Assembly (NCBI GenBank): GCA_903939735.1 | Contig: CAJAIA010000024.1 | Span: 1-61,105 of the forward strand | Length of the DNA stretch: 61,105 bases | Source: an uncultured Ignavibacteria bacterium | Lineage (GTDB): Bacteria > Bacteroidota > Ignavibacteria > Kapaibacteriales > Kapaibacteriaceae | Direction: 5' to 3' | Part shown: piece after piece, positions 1-9,569 of the stretch | Layout of the letters: each line of letters opens with the position of its first letter | How positions within the stretch are numbered: position 1 is the stretch's first letter | Position numbers and translations under genes: made by a program | The notes under the pieces: model-generated | Database searches by the model: none | What the model was told of the DNA's origin: nothing | What the model saw: only the letters and a program-made list of their open reading frames with translations

Positions 1-2052
1 CGACTTAACCATCCGATTGAAATCGTCCGCGGTTTCGATCGCCCAAACCTCACGTTTCACGTCGAACGCACCGCTGCAAAGGCTGAGGTTCTCTCGCAGA
101 TGCTTAAGCCACATCGACACGAGTCTGCTATCGTATACTGTGGCTCGCGACGTCGCGTTGAAACGCTCGCCGATGATTTGCGTCGTCGTGGGGTTCCCGC
201 TGAAGCCTATCATGCAGGACTCCAGAGTCGGTTACGGACTGAGGTGCAGGACCGATTTGTGAGTGGATCGACGCCAGTGCTCGTAGCTACCAATGCATTC
301 GGGATGGGCATCGATAAATCCGATGTGCGTCGCGTAGTTCATGCAGATCTCACGCTCACACTCGAGGCGTACTATCAAGAGGCAGGTCGTGCAGGCCGTG
401 ATGGCATGCCGGCTACCTGCACCTTGCTGTATCAGCCTGAAGACCGTCGGTTGATGGAGTTTTACATCGCATCGACATATCCGGAGCGCTCGCAGATAGC
501 TGATGTGTATGAGTATGTGTGCGATCGTGCAGGGATTGCGCGCGGTGGCATTGCGATGTCTCCAGTTCTTGCCGATAGTGCAAGTATCGCAAGCTCGATT
601 CATCTCCCCGTCGCCACTGTTCAAGGTGTACTCACGATTCTTGAGCGAGCGGGTGTGATGATTCGATCGACGTCGCACGGAGGGGCTCGGATTCAACTGC
701 GGACGCATGCCGATCGACTAGCAGAGTTAGCACAGCGTGCGCCTGCTGAACGCCGTGCCGTGATGGAAGTTCTGGCCCGCACGTGCGCCGGACGTGATGT
801 TGGTGCTGAGATTGACTTTTCGCCGATCGAACTGATGAAGCGCACGGCAATCACACCACGCGAGTTTGCTGAAACTCTGCGCTCGTTGCATGTAGCTCGG
901 TTGATTCGATACGTACAACCCCAGCAGGATAGCGGTATCGTACTAGCCGCCGAACGCGTGCCTGCCGAGCAACTCCCGATTGAATGGGAAGCACTTCACG
1001 AGCGACGATCTCATGCCATTCAGAAGCTCGAAGTTGTTGTGCGCTATGCTGAGACGCGACAATGCAAACGGAACTTCATTCTATCGTACTTCGGTGATGC
1101 CACGGCATATGGAACGTGCGGACGCTGCACGTCATGCACAGGTACAATCAAGACGCGAACACTCACAGAACGCCAGACCTCGGCAATGCAGGCTCTCATT
1201 CGTACTGCATGGCAAGTGCAGGGTCGATTCGGACGGCATGTACTGGTAGATGTTGTTCTTGGGTCGATTACTGATCGCGTCACACAGCATCGTCTGGATC
1301 GATGCGGTACGTGGGGTTCGATGCGCGAGCGGACACGGCACGAGTTGCTCGAAGCGCTCGACGTTGCACTCGATATGGGCCTCTTGGTGAAGACAGCCGA
1401 TCTGTATCCAACGATCGGAGTAACCGACGAGGGCGTGCGCATTGCTAGCCCCTTGCCTTCACCGTTACGAGCCGAGTCGTCGGTGCAGCGAACATCTAAT
1501 GTTGTGTTCGATGCGTTGATTGCGTGGCGCGAGCGTATCGCAGCGCGTGACGAAGTTCCTGAATCGACACTGGTTAGCCGTGAGGAACTCGAGCGCATTG
1601 CCAATGATGCTCCTCGATCAACAACGCTGCTGCAGCCAGGACGACATGGTAGTGGACTGTTCCTCGCTCGATATGGTCAGGAACTCGTTCAATGCATCAC
1701 GGACGTCTCTGACGTCCAATCGCGAGCAGTGCCCAAGGTGCGATGTGACGACGAAGCAATTCTCGTCGCTGGACTTGTCCGCTCTAGCCTGACGCTGCAC
1801 GAACTCGCCAGGAGCGCCCGTAAAACACCGCCAGCCGCCGCTCATGCACTGCAGCGTGCGATTGAGGGTGGACTTACGATTGAGCGACATGATCTGGTTG
1901 ATGAGCGCGTCTATCATGAGGTTTACGAGTACCTCCGGCATCATCGATTTGCAAAGTTGCGCCACGTGCGTGAGCATCTGGGTGAAGATGTCGATCTTGC
2001 TGTACTCCGACTTGCCATGGCGTTTGCTCGCCGAGACTTGTACGCGGCCTGA
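1..2052 (+). CDS. recQ: ATP-dependent DNA helicase RecQ (5' end outside the window)
   Basis: The reading frame is open from base 1, so the N-terminal part with Walker A and the DEAH box lies upstream. Visible in order are the FDRPNL motif (codons 15-20), the second RecA-like lobe with the GMGID motif V and the YYQEAGRAGRDG motif VI, a winged-helix/zinc-binding region with CKRNFILSYFG and CGRCTSC, an HRDC-like stretch beginning VVFDALIAWRERIAA, and a C-terminal helical domain of about 110 residues resembling the helix-turn-helix tail of Bacteroidota RecQ proteins. RecQ unwinds DNA 3' to 5' in recombinational repair. The stop codon lies 2 bases before the next ATG, so the secreted protease gene probably shares its transcript. 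The family assignment is firm; only the start is missing. Confidence 0.93.
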   Translation, partial: RLNHPIEIVRGFDRPNLTFHVERTAAKAEVLSQMLKPHRHESAIVYCGSRRRVETLADDLRRRGVPAEAYHAGLQSRLRTEVQDRFVSGSTPVLVATNAFGMGIDKSDVRRVVHADLTLTLEAYYQEAGRAGRDGMPATCTLLYQPEDRRLMEFYIASTYPERSQIADVYEYVCDRAGIARGGIAMSPVLADSASIASSIHLPVATVQGVLTILERAGVMIRSTSHGGARIQLRTHADRLAELAQRAPAERRAVMEVLARTCAGRDVGAEIDFSPIELMKRTAITPREFAETLRSLHVARLIRYVQPQQDSGIVLAAERVPAEQLPIEWEALHERRSHAIQKLEVVVRYAETRQCKRNFILSYFGDATAYGTCGRCTSCTGTIKTRTLTERQTSAMQALIRTAWQVQGRFGRHVLVDVVLGSITDRVTQHRLDRCGTWGSMRERTRHELLEALDVALDMGLLVKTADLYPTIGVTDEGVRIASPLPSPLRAESSVQRTSNVVFDALIAWRERIAARDEVPESTLVSREELERIANDAPRSTTLLQPGRHGSGLFLARYGQELVQCITDVSDVQSRAVPKVRCDDEAILVAGLVRSSLTLHELARSARKTPPAAAHALQRAIEGGLTIERHDLVDERVYHEVYEYLRHHRFAKLRHVREHLGEDVDLAVLRLAMAFARRDLYAA

Positions 2053-2054
2053 CT

Positions 2055-5000
2055 ATGAACATGATCCTCCGAATCGCAGTGGTAATCATCTGCAGCCTGC
2101 AGCTGTCGGCAGAGCAGTATGTGGTGACGCTGCGCACACGCGACGTGCCTGCGGCGCTCACAGTATTCCGCCCACGGACGGTGATCGATCGCATGGCCGA
2201 TGCGGTCAAACGATCCGATCGCATCCAATCGCGGGAGCAGCGGATGGCGCTCGAGGCTCTTTCGAAGTATGTTATCGTTGACATCGCCGACGCAGCACAG
2301 GTCGAACGCCTTCGTGCGCACGACGACATCGTAGATATTCGGCCCGTCGCACGCTACCAGGTGCATGCTATGCGGACTGAGGCGCTTACGAATGATTCGT
2401 TGGTGGGTGATCAGTATGCACTGTCTCTTCTCGGCGCTGCATCCGCATGGACTGTTGCAACAGGGAAGGGCGTCGTTGTTGGTGTGCTTGATACCGGCAT
2501 CGATTGGCTACATGAAGATCTCGTTGATGCGATGGCGATTTCGGCACGCGAGGACATCAATGGCAACGGACGCTTTGACGACTGGCCATCGACTGTGGAG
2601 ATTGATAGCGTGTTCGGCGACATCAACAATGTTGATGATGATGGTAATGGTGTGATAGACGATGTCATCGGATATGACTTTGTTGATCAAGCGGTGCGCA
2701 ACCTCGGGGATGATCGCGACCGCGACCCTATTCCGTTTGACGAACAAGGTCATGGAACGTCGGTTGGTGGCGTTATCGCGGCGACGGCAAACAACCGTGT
2801 TGGTATTGCCGGTCTGGCTCTTGATGCCCGCCTACGCGCCCTGCGTGCGTTTGATGCTACAGGAAATGCAGAAGAAGACGACATCGCTAGTGCACTGATC
2901 TATGCTGCACTCACAGGTGTTGACATCGTGAACATGAGTTTCGGTGATGGAGTCGATTCGCCGATGTTCCGCGATGCTGTTGCGTTTGCTGCAGCGATGA
3001 ATGTTGTGATGATCGCTTCGTCAGGCAACTCAGGCGCTATCTCGCGACAGTATCCTGCGGGATACGACGATGTGATTGCCGTTGGTTCGACCAATAGTGA
3101 CGATCGTCGATCGCCGTTTTCAAGCACGGGCTCGCTGGTTGCACTCACCGCTCCAGGTGAGGGGATTATTACCACAGGGGTGAATTCGCGCTACCGGCGC
3201 GTCAATGGTACGTCGTTTGCCGCCCCGTACGTTGCTGCTGCTGCTGCGCTGCTTCGAGAACGCTACCCGGCTATGACGTCAGACGAAGTTCGCGCGACGC
3301 TTCAAGTGTCGTCGCTTGATCTTGGTGCATCGGGATGGGATCCAAGTTTTGGCGCTGGACGCCTTCGTGCCGATGTCGCACTGGCGCAAGTAGGCGCATC
3401 GGTGCTGCGCATCACATCTCCGACGAATGAGCAACGTATTGATCGTCGTGCACAATCGATGATCGTTGTCACCGGTACGGTGAATCTTGTCAATCAAGCA
3501 GTCTGCTATGTCGAAATCGGGAATGGACTCGATCCGGTGTCCTGGCGGCAGCTCGCGATGTCGACCAATGCCGTGCGTAACGCTACGCTCGCAAGCATCT
3601 CACTCGATAGCCTTGTTGACGGACTCTTCACGGTTCGCGTGCGCGCTCTTGCCGATGATGGGCGTTCGTTCGAAGATCGGCGTCGCATCACGATTGTTGG
3701 CTCTGCGTGCGAGATCGAACGCATCGATGTGCTCTCGGCATGGAAGACAGACCGACGAGTTCCTGTTATCACTGTGCGCACCACACAACCGTCCAAAGCG
3801 GTCGTTGTGATGCGAACGGATGGCGGCGACTCAACGGTGTTCAGCGACGTGCGGCGACACGTGCGTCTTCATAGTCTCGTGCTTCCTGAACTGGCAGCAC
3901 AGGACTCCGTAGGGGAGGTGACTACGTCGTGTTCGTCTCGAGAGAGTGAAACAGTTGATACGACACTGCGCTTTCAACTATCGACAGCATCTGCTCCGCA
4001 ATTGGGCTGGACGACGACACAGATAGATTACTGGACGGGCTATGTCCTCAATGATGTCCGTGATCTTTATCGTGATGGCACAAAGACTGTCGTGATGACG
4101 GATCTCTCAGGCAACTCGTTCGGAACAATCCGAACGATGACCTTCAATGACAAAACATGGCGTGTCCGTGATTCACTGAATGCCACGTGGATACCGCGCG
4201 GCATCTCGGATGTGAACGGTAACGGACTCTACGAAGTGTTCTGTCATGTGATCGGCAAGGCAGTTCTCTTCGAACAAGCATCACCTAATGGTACACCATT
4301 CGCACGTGTGCTGTTTGCAGATACACTTAATCAGCGTCAAGGGGCTGGTGTTGCTGATATCGACGGTGATGGTCGTGAAGAACTGCTGATGCTGTCGGAT
4401 TCCGGCTGCACAGTAGTGACCTATCGCAACAATCAATTCGAAACGCTCGGCCGCATTGCGAACACGAGTCAGCCACCACCCGGCGCTAGCTCGAATCGTG
4501 TCGATGAAGTCAGCATCGCAACAGGCGACTTCGATGGTGATGGGCGGATGAACGTTGCGTTTTCTGATACAGACGGAGATCTGATCATTGGAGCATGGGA
4601 TGGTACAGCATTCGCACCTCCAACGATCATTCCACAGGATGGGGCAGGGGGCTCGGGGTACGTCACTGCAGGTGATGTCGATGGTGATGGGCGTCCGGAG
4701 ATCGTCTACGGTGTGCCAGATAGCACGCAGGCGAATGCAGAACGCGAGTATGGTCGACAGGTATGGACCTATCGCATGGTGCAATGGTCCAATGCAGGTT
4801 ACAACGTTGTCTGGACTGAGCACTTCGAAGGCGTGCGCTACGGCATCGGATTTCGCAACGGTGTTGCGGTCGGGAACCTCGATGCGAACGCAGGCGATGA
4901 GATCGCCATCTGCGTCTACCCTCGACTCTATGTCTTCGGAGCACAGAACGGACGTATCGAACCAATGTGGTATCAGTCTGACGTTGTAACTCCACGTATG

Positions 5001-6287
5001 CTCATTCATGATTTCACTGGGAATGGCATCAACGAACTCGGCGTTGGAACTACGGTTCCGATGATCGGTGCAATGACGGGCTTCCGTTTCCACGAGAGAA
5101 ACCTTCAGGCGGGTGGCGATGCGCCATCATCACTCCGAGCACGCCGACGCACACCAACACGCATCGAACTTGATTGGATGCCTATCGCATCCGCAACGTC
5201 GTACGTTGTCGAAGCAGCCGCTGATGGAAGAGTGCGGCAGGCAGTTGATACGGTGAGTGCGGTGCGCGCTAGCATCACACCAATACCGGGTGCCCGTTCG
5301 ATGCAGTTCGCTGTACGTGCTGTGCTGCCGAGCGGAAAGCTGAGCACTTCGTCGGTACCGGTGACCGTAGTGCTTGATGCGCCCGTGCGTGTTGCACGGG
5401 TAGCGCCAGATAGTGTGTCGCGTCAGTCGCTACGGAATGGACTCAGCCTTGAGATAACGTTCGATGGTGATTTGGCTCTTCAGCATATCGAACCATCATG
5501 GATCTTTCTGTCGGATGGATCAGCACAACGTGCAGTCCGTGCAACATCGATAACTGCAGGGGACGCACGACGTGCAGTCGTACACTTCCCATCGTTCGAC
5601 GCAGAGGGTCAGTGCATTGTATCGATCGCCGGTATTTCGAGTGCAACAACACTTCCCATAGTTGACACATCGATTGCACTGAGTGTTCGCGACGATCTCT
5701 CACGGCGTGAAGACATCATCATCGCAACGCTACGTGTCGAGACGCCGACATCGCTCGTTGTCGGATTCTCACACGATGTGGATGCGTCGGCTGAGTTTGC
5801 GAGCAACTATGCGCTGCAACCAGTAGGAACTGTGATCCGCTCTGAACTGCGTGGTGCACGTGAGGTTGCGCTGACACTTGACCCATCGACTCCATTGCTC
5901 CCACGTGGTGTACCATATGCACTTACGATCACAGGTATTACGGGCTCTGACGGCACAGTGATGACCTTGGGGGCTGGCCGCACGCGCCAGTTTACGATTC
6001 GCGCTGATGACCTCGCGTCGGCCTATGTGTACCCGCATCCAGTGAAGCTACAGCGTGATGAACGTGTAACGTTCGCAGGAGTAACTGCCTCGGCGCGCAT
6101 TGTGGTGCTTGACGCAATGATGCGTCCCGTCGTCGAGCTTGTTACGCGTGATCGAAGTGGCGGTATTCAGTGGGATCTCTCACGTTCCACTGGTGAGCGT
6201 GTCGGACCAGGTCTCTACTTCTACCGCGTTACCGATGAAGAGGGGACGTCGGATCCCGTGTTGCGCAAGCTTATGATTGAGAACTAA
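2055..6287 (+). CDS. Secreted S8 subtilisin-like protease with FG-GAP/VCBS-type repeats and a T9SS C-terminal sorting domain
   Basis: This 1410-residue protein starts with a signal peptide (about residues 1-20) and an inhibitor-like N-terminal segment. The peptidase domain has Asp146 (VVGVLDTGID), His233 (GHGTSVGGV), the oxyanion Asn325 (SSGNSG) and Ser387 (NGTSFAAP). An Asp-rich, calcium-binding-like insert (about 168-208, DINGNG and DDDGNG) sits between Asp and His. The middle carries several DxDGDGRxE repeats, FG-GAP/VCBS type, as in IADIDGDGREELL and AGDVDGDGRPEI. A fibronectin-like stretch (RIELDWMPIASATSYVVE) follows, and the last 85 residues (YVYPHPVK to the C-terminus) look like a Por/T9SS sorting domain. 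It is probably exported and anchored at, or released from, the cell surface. The end overlaps the convergent mpl gene by 17 bases. Confidence 0.88.
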   Translation: MNMILRIAVVIICSLQLSAEQYVVTLRTRDVPAALTVFRPRTVIDRMADAVKRSDRIQSREQRMALEALSKYVIVDIADAAQVERLRAHDDIVDIRPVARYQVHAMRTEALTNDSLVGDQYALSLLGAASAWTVATGKGVVVGVLDTGIDWLHEDLVDAMAISAREDINGNGRFDDWPSTVEIDSVFGDINNVDDDGNGVIDDVIGYDFVDQAVRNLGDDRDRDPIPFDEQGHGTSVGGVIAATANNRVGIAGLALDARLRALRAFDATGNAEEDDIASALIYAALTGVDIVNMSFGDGVDSPMFRDAVAFAAAMNVVMIASSGNSGAISRQYPAGYDDVIAVGSTNSDDRRSPFSSTGSLVALTAPGEGIITTGVNSRYRRVNGTSFAAPYVAAAAALLRERYPAMTSDEVRATLQVSSLDLGASGWDPSFGAGRLRADVALAQVGASVLRITSPTNEQRIDRRAQSMIVVTGTVNLVNQAVCYVEIGNGLDPVSWRQLAMSTNAVRNATLASISLDSLVDGLFTVRVRALADDGRSFEDRRRITIVGSACEIERIDVLSAWKTDRRVPVITVRTTQPSKAVVVMRTDGGDSTVFSDVRRHVRLHSLVLPELAAQDSVGEVTTSCSSRESETVDTTLRFQLSTASAPQLGWTTTQIDYWTGYVLNDVRDLYRDGTKTVVMTDLSGNSFGTIRTMTFNDKTWRVRDSLNATWIPRGISDVNGNGLYEVFCHVIGKAVLFEQASPNGTPFARVLFADTLNQRQGAGVADIDGDGREELLMLSDSGCTVVTYRNNQFETLGRIANTSQPPPGASSNRVDEVSIATGDFDGDGRMNVAFSDTDGDLIIGAWDGTAFAPPTIIPQDGAGGSGYVTAGDVDGDGRPEIVYGVPDSTQANAEREYGRQVWTYRMVQWSNAGYNVVWTEHFEGVRYGIGFRNGVAVGNLDANAGDEIAICVYPRLYVFGAQNGRIEPMWYQSDVVTPRMLIHDFTGNGINELGVGTTVPMIGAMTGFRFHERNLQAGGDAPSSLRARRRTPTRIELDWMPIASATSYVVEAAADGRVRQAVDTVSAVRASITPIPGARSMQFAVRAVLPSGKLSTSSVPVTVVLDAPVRVARVAPDSVSRQSLRNGLSLEITFDGDLALQHIEPSWIFLSDGSAQRAVRATSITAGDARRAVVHFPSFDAEGQCIVSIAGISSATTLPIVDTSIALSVRDDLSRREDIIIATLRVETPTSLVVGFSHDVDASAEFASNYALQPVGTVIRSELRGAREVALTLDPSTPLLPRGVPYALTITGITGSDGTVMTLGAGRTRQFTIRADDLASAYVYPHPVKLQRDERVTFAGVTASARIVVLDAMMRPVVELVTRDRSGGIQWDLSRSTGERVGPGLYFYRVTDEEGTSDPVLRKLMIEN

Positions 6288-7704
6288 GCATCGCACGAAG
6301 GCCACCTACATCGCCATTACTCAGCACGGCGATGACGTCTCCAGCAGAAATGCGTTCAGCGAGGATCGCGACAATGTCTGCGCCCCATGTTCGATCGGAA
6401 GCCCGTGAAGGATCAAGGGCATGTGCGTCAATTCCTAGATTCGACAAGTCGCGCAACAGCTTATGCGTGTCAAGTCGCTCGTCCTCTCGATATCGTTCCG
6501 GTCGATTGATGGGTCCAATGCATACTGTGGCAGCACCTGCAAAACAGGTAGCCAGTTCATCCTGGAAGAAGTTGCGTGTGGTCGTATTTGAACGTGGTTC
6601 GAAGACAACGTGCAGGCGCGCTCCGGGGAATCGTTGGTTGAGCGCCTGAATCGTCTTCGCAATCGCCGTTGGATGGTGCGCGAAATCATCGATCACCGGA
6701 CATGCATTCCATTGCGCAATCTCTTCGAGGCGGCGCTTCGGAGCACGAAAATCAATCAAGGCCGCCTGCTGCTCCACAGCAGTAAGCCCCGCATGCGCTG
6801 TAGCAGCAATTGCCATCGACGCGTTGCGAATGTTGTGTTCGCCTGGCATCGGTAGCTGGAATCGACCGTACGCAACGCCATTCCGAAGGAGTGTCCAATG
6901 AGTGTTGATGCCATCCTCGTCAATATCCATCAAGCGCCATGTCGCGTCAGGATGCGTGCCAACGCTCTCCACCGGACATGGGGCATGGGCTGCAGCAATC
7001 TGAGCATTGGCATCATCTGCATTCACCAGGACAACGCCATTCTGCGGAATCACGCGGATCATATGCGTGAACGAGCGAATGATATCCTCGAGTGATCCGA
7101 AGATATCGGCATGATCGAACTCAATATTGTTGACGATCGCAATCGTAGGGCGGTAGTGCACGAACTTGCTTCGCTTATCGAAGAATGCTGTATCGTACTC
7201 ATCTCCCTCCGACACAAACACACCAGCATGCGAGTCGTGTAGGTGCTCTGGCACCGGACGGCAGCCAACATCGAAGTTGCCCGGTACGCCACCAATCAGG
7301 AACCCTGGCTCACGGCCCGCATGCGCAAGGAGCCACGCAGCCATGCTGGACGTTGTCGTCTTGCCATGCGTCCCGGTGCATACAATCGACGTATTGCGGC
7401 TAATCAGGTACTTCCCAACGAACTCCGCCATGGACGTCATCGACAGGCGCTCAGTGAGGACGCATTCGAGTTCCGGATTGCCCCGGCTGATCGCATTGCC
7501 AACGACAATGAGGTCGGGATTCAGCGCACGCAGACGCTCGGCGCTATAGTCTTCATAGCGGGTGATGCCTGCTGTATCCAGCACGGTGCTCATTGGTGGG
7601 TAGAGCGGACCATCGCTTCCGGTCACTGTATGGCCTTGCATTGTGCACGCGAATGCTACAGAACCCATCGCTGTGCCACCAACTCCAATGAAGTGAATGT
7701 GCAT
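6271..7704 (-). CDS. mpl: UDP-N-acetylmuramate:L-alanyl-gamma-D-glutamyl-meso-diaminopimelate ligase
   Basis: This is a Mur-ligase-family protein of 477 residues. The N-terminus MHIHFIGVGGTAMGSVA is the Mpl/MurC nucleotide-binding start, and GTHGKTT at residues 111-117 is the ATP loop. Mpl reattaches recovered murein tripeptide to UDP-MurNAc in peptidoglycan recycling. The IGGVPGNF and EGDEYDTAFFDKRSKF stretches match Mpl better than MurC. The frame continues 30 codons upstream, but the ATG at 7704 is chosen because it directly precedes the glycine-rich loop. A TAnnTTTG promoter element lies about 40 bases upstream. The 3' end overlaps the protease gene tail-to-tail. Confidence 0.9.
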   Translation of the reverse strand: MHIHFIGVGGTAMGSVAFACTMQGHTVTGSDGPLYPPMSTVLDTAGITRYEDYSAERLRALNPDLIVVGNAISRGNPELECVLTERLSMTSMAEFVGKYLISRNTSIVCTGTHGKTTTSSMAAWLLAHAGREPGFLIGGVPGNFDVGCRPVPEHLHDSHAGVFVSEGDEYDTAFFDKRSKFVHYRPTIAIVNNIEFDHADIFGSLEDIIRSFTHMIRVIPQNGVVLVNADDANAQIAAAHAPCPVESVGTHPDATWRLMDIDEDGINTHWTLLRNGVAYGRFQLPMPGEHNIRNASMAIAATAHAGLTAVEQQAALIDFRAPKRRLEEIAQWNACPVIDDFAHHPTAIAKTIQALNQRFPGARLHVVFEPRSNTTTRNFFQDELATCFAGAATVCIGPINRPERYREDERLDTHKLLRDLSNLGIDAHALDPSRASDRTWGADIVAILAERISAGDVIAVLSNGDVGGLRAMLSSQS

Positions 7705-7744
7705 AACACCCCAAGCCGTCGTGAAAAGTGGTATCTTGACGCTG

Positions 7745-7752
7745 CAAAAGTA
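7745..7752 (-). promoter_or_regulatory. Bacteroidota-type -7 promoter element of mpl
   Basis: Read on the minus strand the octamer is TACTTTTG, a match to the TAnnTTTG element of Bacteroidota housekeeping promoters. It lies about 40 bases upstream of the mpl ATG, in the short divergent gap with the BNR protein gene. No clear -33 element was seen. Confidence 0.5.
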
Positions 7753-7781
7753 CGATTGATTGTTCCTCGAAGGGGTCTCCC

Positions 7782-9122
7782 ATGCGACTTTCACTTACAG
7801 CCATCATGTTGGCCGTTGTTTCGGTCTCGGCCTTCGGTCAATTCTGGCAGTCGACTGATGGTCCGCCGTCGGCAACAACATGTATGGTGTCGAACTCCAA
7901 GGGACACGTCTTCGTGGGAACACCGTTCTCCAAGGTCTATCGCTCGACCGATAACGGTACCTCGTGGGAGCCATTCGATCAGGGGATCGACGATGGTGGA
8001 CCAAACTGGTTTCCAGTGAATCAACTCGTGGTTGACGCGCAGGATCGTCTCTATGCAGCTGTTAACGGCCTCGGCTTGTTGCGATCATCGGATGATGGAC
8101 GGACATGGAATAAGCTGAACGTAGGTCTAGATATCGGATCGAATTCACGCATCAGTGTCTCGGTGAAGTCAGTCGCAGGTGCACCAACGCAGATTTTCAT
8201 GGGCTATGATGCGGGTGCGTCCAATCTCCGCGCGAGGTTCTCATCCGATGATGGAGCGTCCTTCATCAACATCCCGTTGGGATTGCCAAGCGGCACGTCA
8301 TCGTTGTTTGAAGTGTTCTTGTCTCCAAATTCAAACAAGATGTTCGTATCGGCTGCCTATAACAAGGGGCTGTTCCGGACAACAGATCGTGGCACGTCAT
8401 GGCGACGCATTGACAACGGTGATGGAAACTCTAACGAATCGGATGACCTCTATTCGACGTTCGCCTACGACAAGTTCGGCCACATCTACGTTGGTCGTAA
8501 TGCGCTTCCGGGTTCTGCCAAGACGCAGAATGCAGTGGTGTTGAAGTCGACAAACGACGGTGAATCATGGAAGTATCTCGACTCAGCATGGGACAATCGC
8601 GATGTAACGAACAATCGTATCTCGGCGATTGCATTCGCACCCAATGGCGACATGTGGGTCGGCACAGAAAAGAGTTCCGGACCATTCCGCGCTCCGAATT
8701 ATGGGCAGATCTTTTCTGTCATGCGTGACGGACTGCCAGGCGATGGCTCTGTATCAGGTGCTACGGTGACTCCAGCTGGACATGTCTTTATTTCGCCAAC
8801 CGGTGAGCCCGTGCAGCGTCACCTGGCTCCGGTGAGTGTGAATGATCAAGGCTTCCCTGCGGTCGTGCGGTGTGCAATCGCACCGCAACCTGCTTCCGAT
8901 CGTGTTGGTGTTCGCTTTACACCACAGCACGACGGTCAGGCGAGCATCGATCTGCTTTCGATGGTCGGCGAGCGAGTGATTGCTGGAACGTCGCTGAACG
9001 TTCGTGCAGGGGACGAACACCGCGTGTGGTTGTCCACAGCAGAATTGCCACAAGGCACGTACGTGGTTCGCATCGCAATTGGTGGAGCTGTCAGTACGAC
9101 ATCTGTTGTCGTGGCCAAGTAA
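7782..9122 (+). CDS. Secreted BNR/Asp-box repeat protein with T9SS sorting domain
   Basis: The 446-residue product has a signal peptide (1-20, ending SAFGQ). It carries at least five Asp-box repeats of the form S-x-D-x-G-x-T-W, as in RSTDNGTSW, RSSDDGRTW, RTTDRGTSW and KSTNDGESW, which build a sialidase/Vps10-like beta-propeller. The last 75 residues (PQPASDRVGVRF to SVVVAK, with LPQGTYVVRI) are a typical T9SS type A sorting domain. No glycosidase active-site residues were identified, so the enzymatic role is unknown; these repeats are common in adhesins and surface sensors as well as sialidases. An AAGGGG stretch precedes the ATG. It is transcribed divergently from mpl. Confidence 0.8.
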   Translation: MRLSLTAIMLAVVSVSAFGQFWQSTDGPPSATTCMVSNSKGHVFVGTPFSKVYRSTDNGTSWEPFDQGIDDGGPNWFPVNQLVVDAQDRLYAAVNGLGLLRSSDDGRTWNKLNVGLDIGSNSRISVSVKSVAGAPTQIFMGYDAGASNLRARFSSDDGASFINIPLGLPSGTSSLFEVFLSPNSNKMFVSAAYNKGLFRTTDRGTSWRRIDNGDGNSNESDDLYSTFAYDKFGHIYVGRNALPGSAKTQNAVVLKSTNDGESWKYLDSAWDNRDVTNNRISAIAFAPNGDMWVGTEKSSGPFRAPNYGQIFSVMRDGLPGDGSVSGATVTPAGHVFISPTGEPVQRHLAPVSVNDQGFPAVVRCAIAPQPASDRVGVRFTPQHDGQASIDLLSMVGERVIAGTSLNVRAGDEHRVWLSTAELPQGTYVVRIAIGGAVSTTSVVVAK

Positions 9123-9140
9123 GGCGTAGAGCTCGGATCG

Positions 9141-9569
9141 TTATCGCTTCGGCGTTACATCCTGAATGCGCGTGATCCACCAGAGGTCCTGAGCAACAAT
9201 CGTTGTGAACTGCATCTTCCGGATGTAGTCAACGGTGACGTTTACAGTGTGTGCTGTTGCGCTCAGTGTGTCAATCTTTGTATCGGTTATCATCTTCCCA
9301 GCCATCAGCGTTTGCCACCGCACGAGATCATCGGCGAGTTCAAACTTCTCAATGGCGAGGAGCGCCCCACCTGCTGGGTTGCGTAACAGTTCCGTTGCAG
9401 CGGTGGTGTTGCCACTGTCGAGCTCTGCCGCAAACAGATGGACAACTCCTGGAGCGCTGCGCTGGCTGCGTTCAATCGGGCGCTGACGACGTTGACGTCC
9501 GCCGATCACAAAGAGTTCGCATCCGCATAGCAGAACGAGTACGACAAGAACGAGCGGGGTGCGTGACAT
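9141..9569 (-). CDS. Putative lipoprotein of unknown function
   Basis: This product of 142 residues begins MSRTPLVLVVLVLLCGC, an export signal with a lipobox (LCGC, Cys16), followed by a basic stretch (GGRQRRQRP). The remainder shows no domain I recognise; it alternates helices and strands and could be a small DUF4878-like periplasmic domain. The ATG overlaps the stop of the upstream hydrolase in a TGATG arrangement, which supports this start over the ATG 15 bases upstream. It is the last gene of the rimM-trmD-hydrolase operon. Confidence 0.6.
   Translation of the reverse strand: MSRTPLVLVVLVLLCGCELFVIGGRQRRQRPIERSQRSAPGVVHLFAAELDSGNTTAATELLRNPAGGALLAIEKFELADDLVRWQTLMAGKMITDTKIDTLSATAHTVNVTVDYIRKMQFTTIVAQDLWWITRIQDVTPKR

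Noticed and set aside
4281-5093. A 270-codon open frame antisense to the subtilase gene
   Set aside because: It lies entirely inside the well-supported protease repeats, is Cys/His/Arg-rich in the way of shadow frames, and has no domain.
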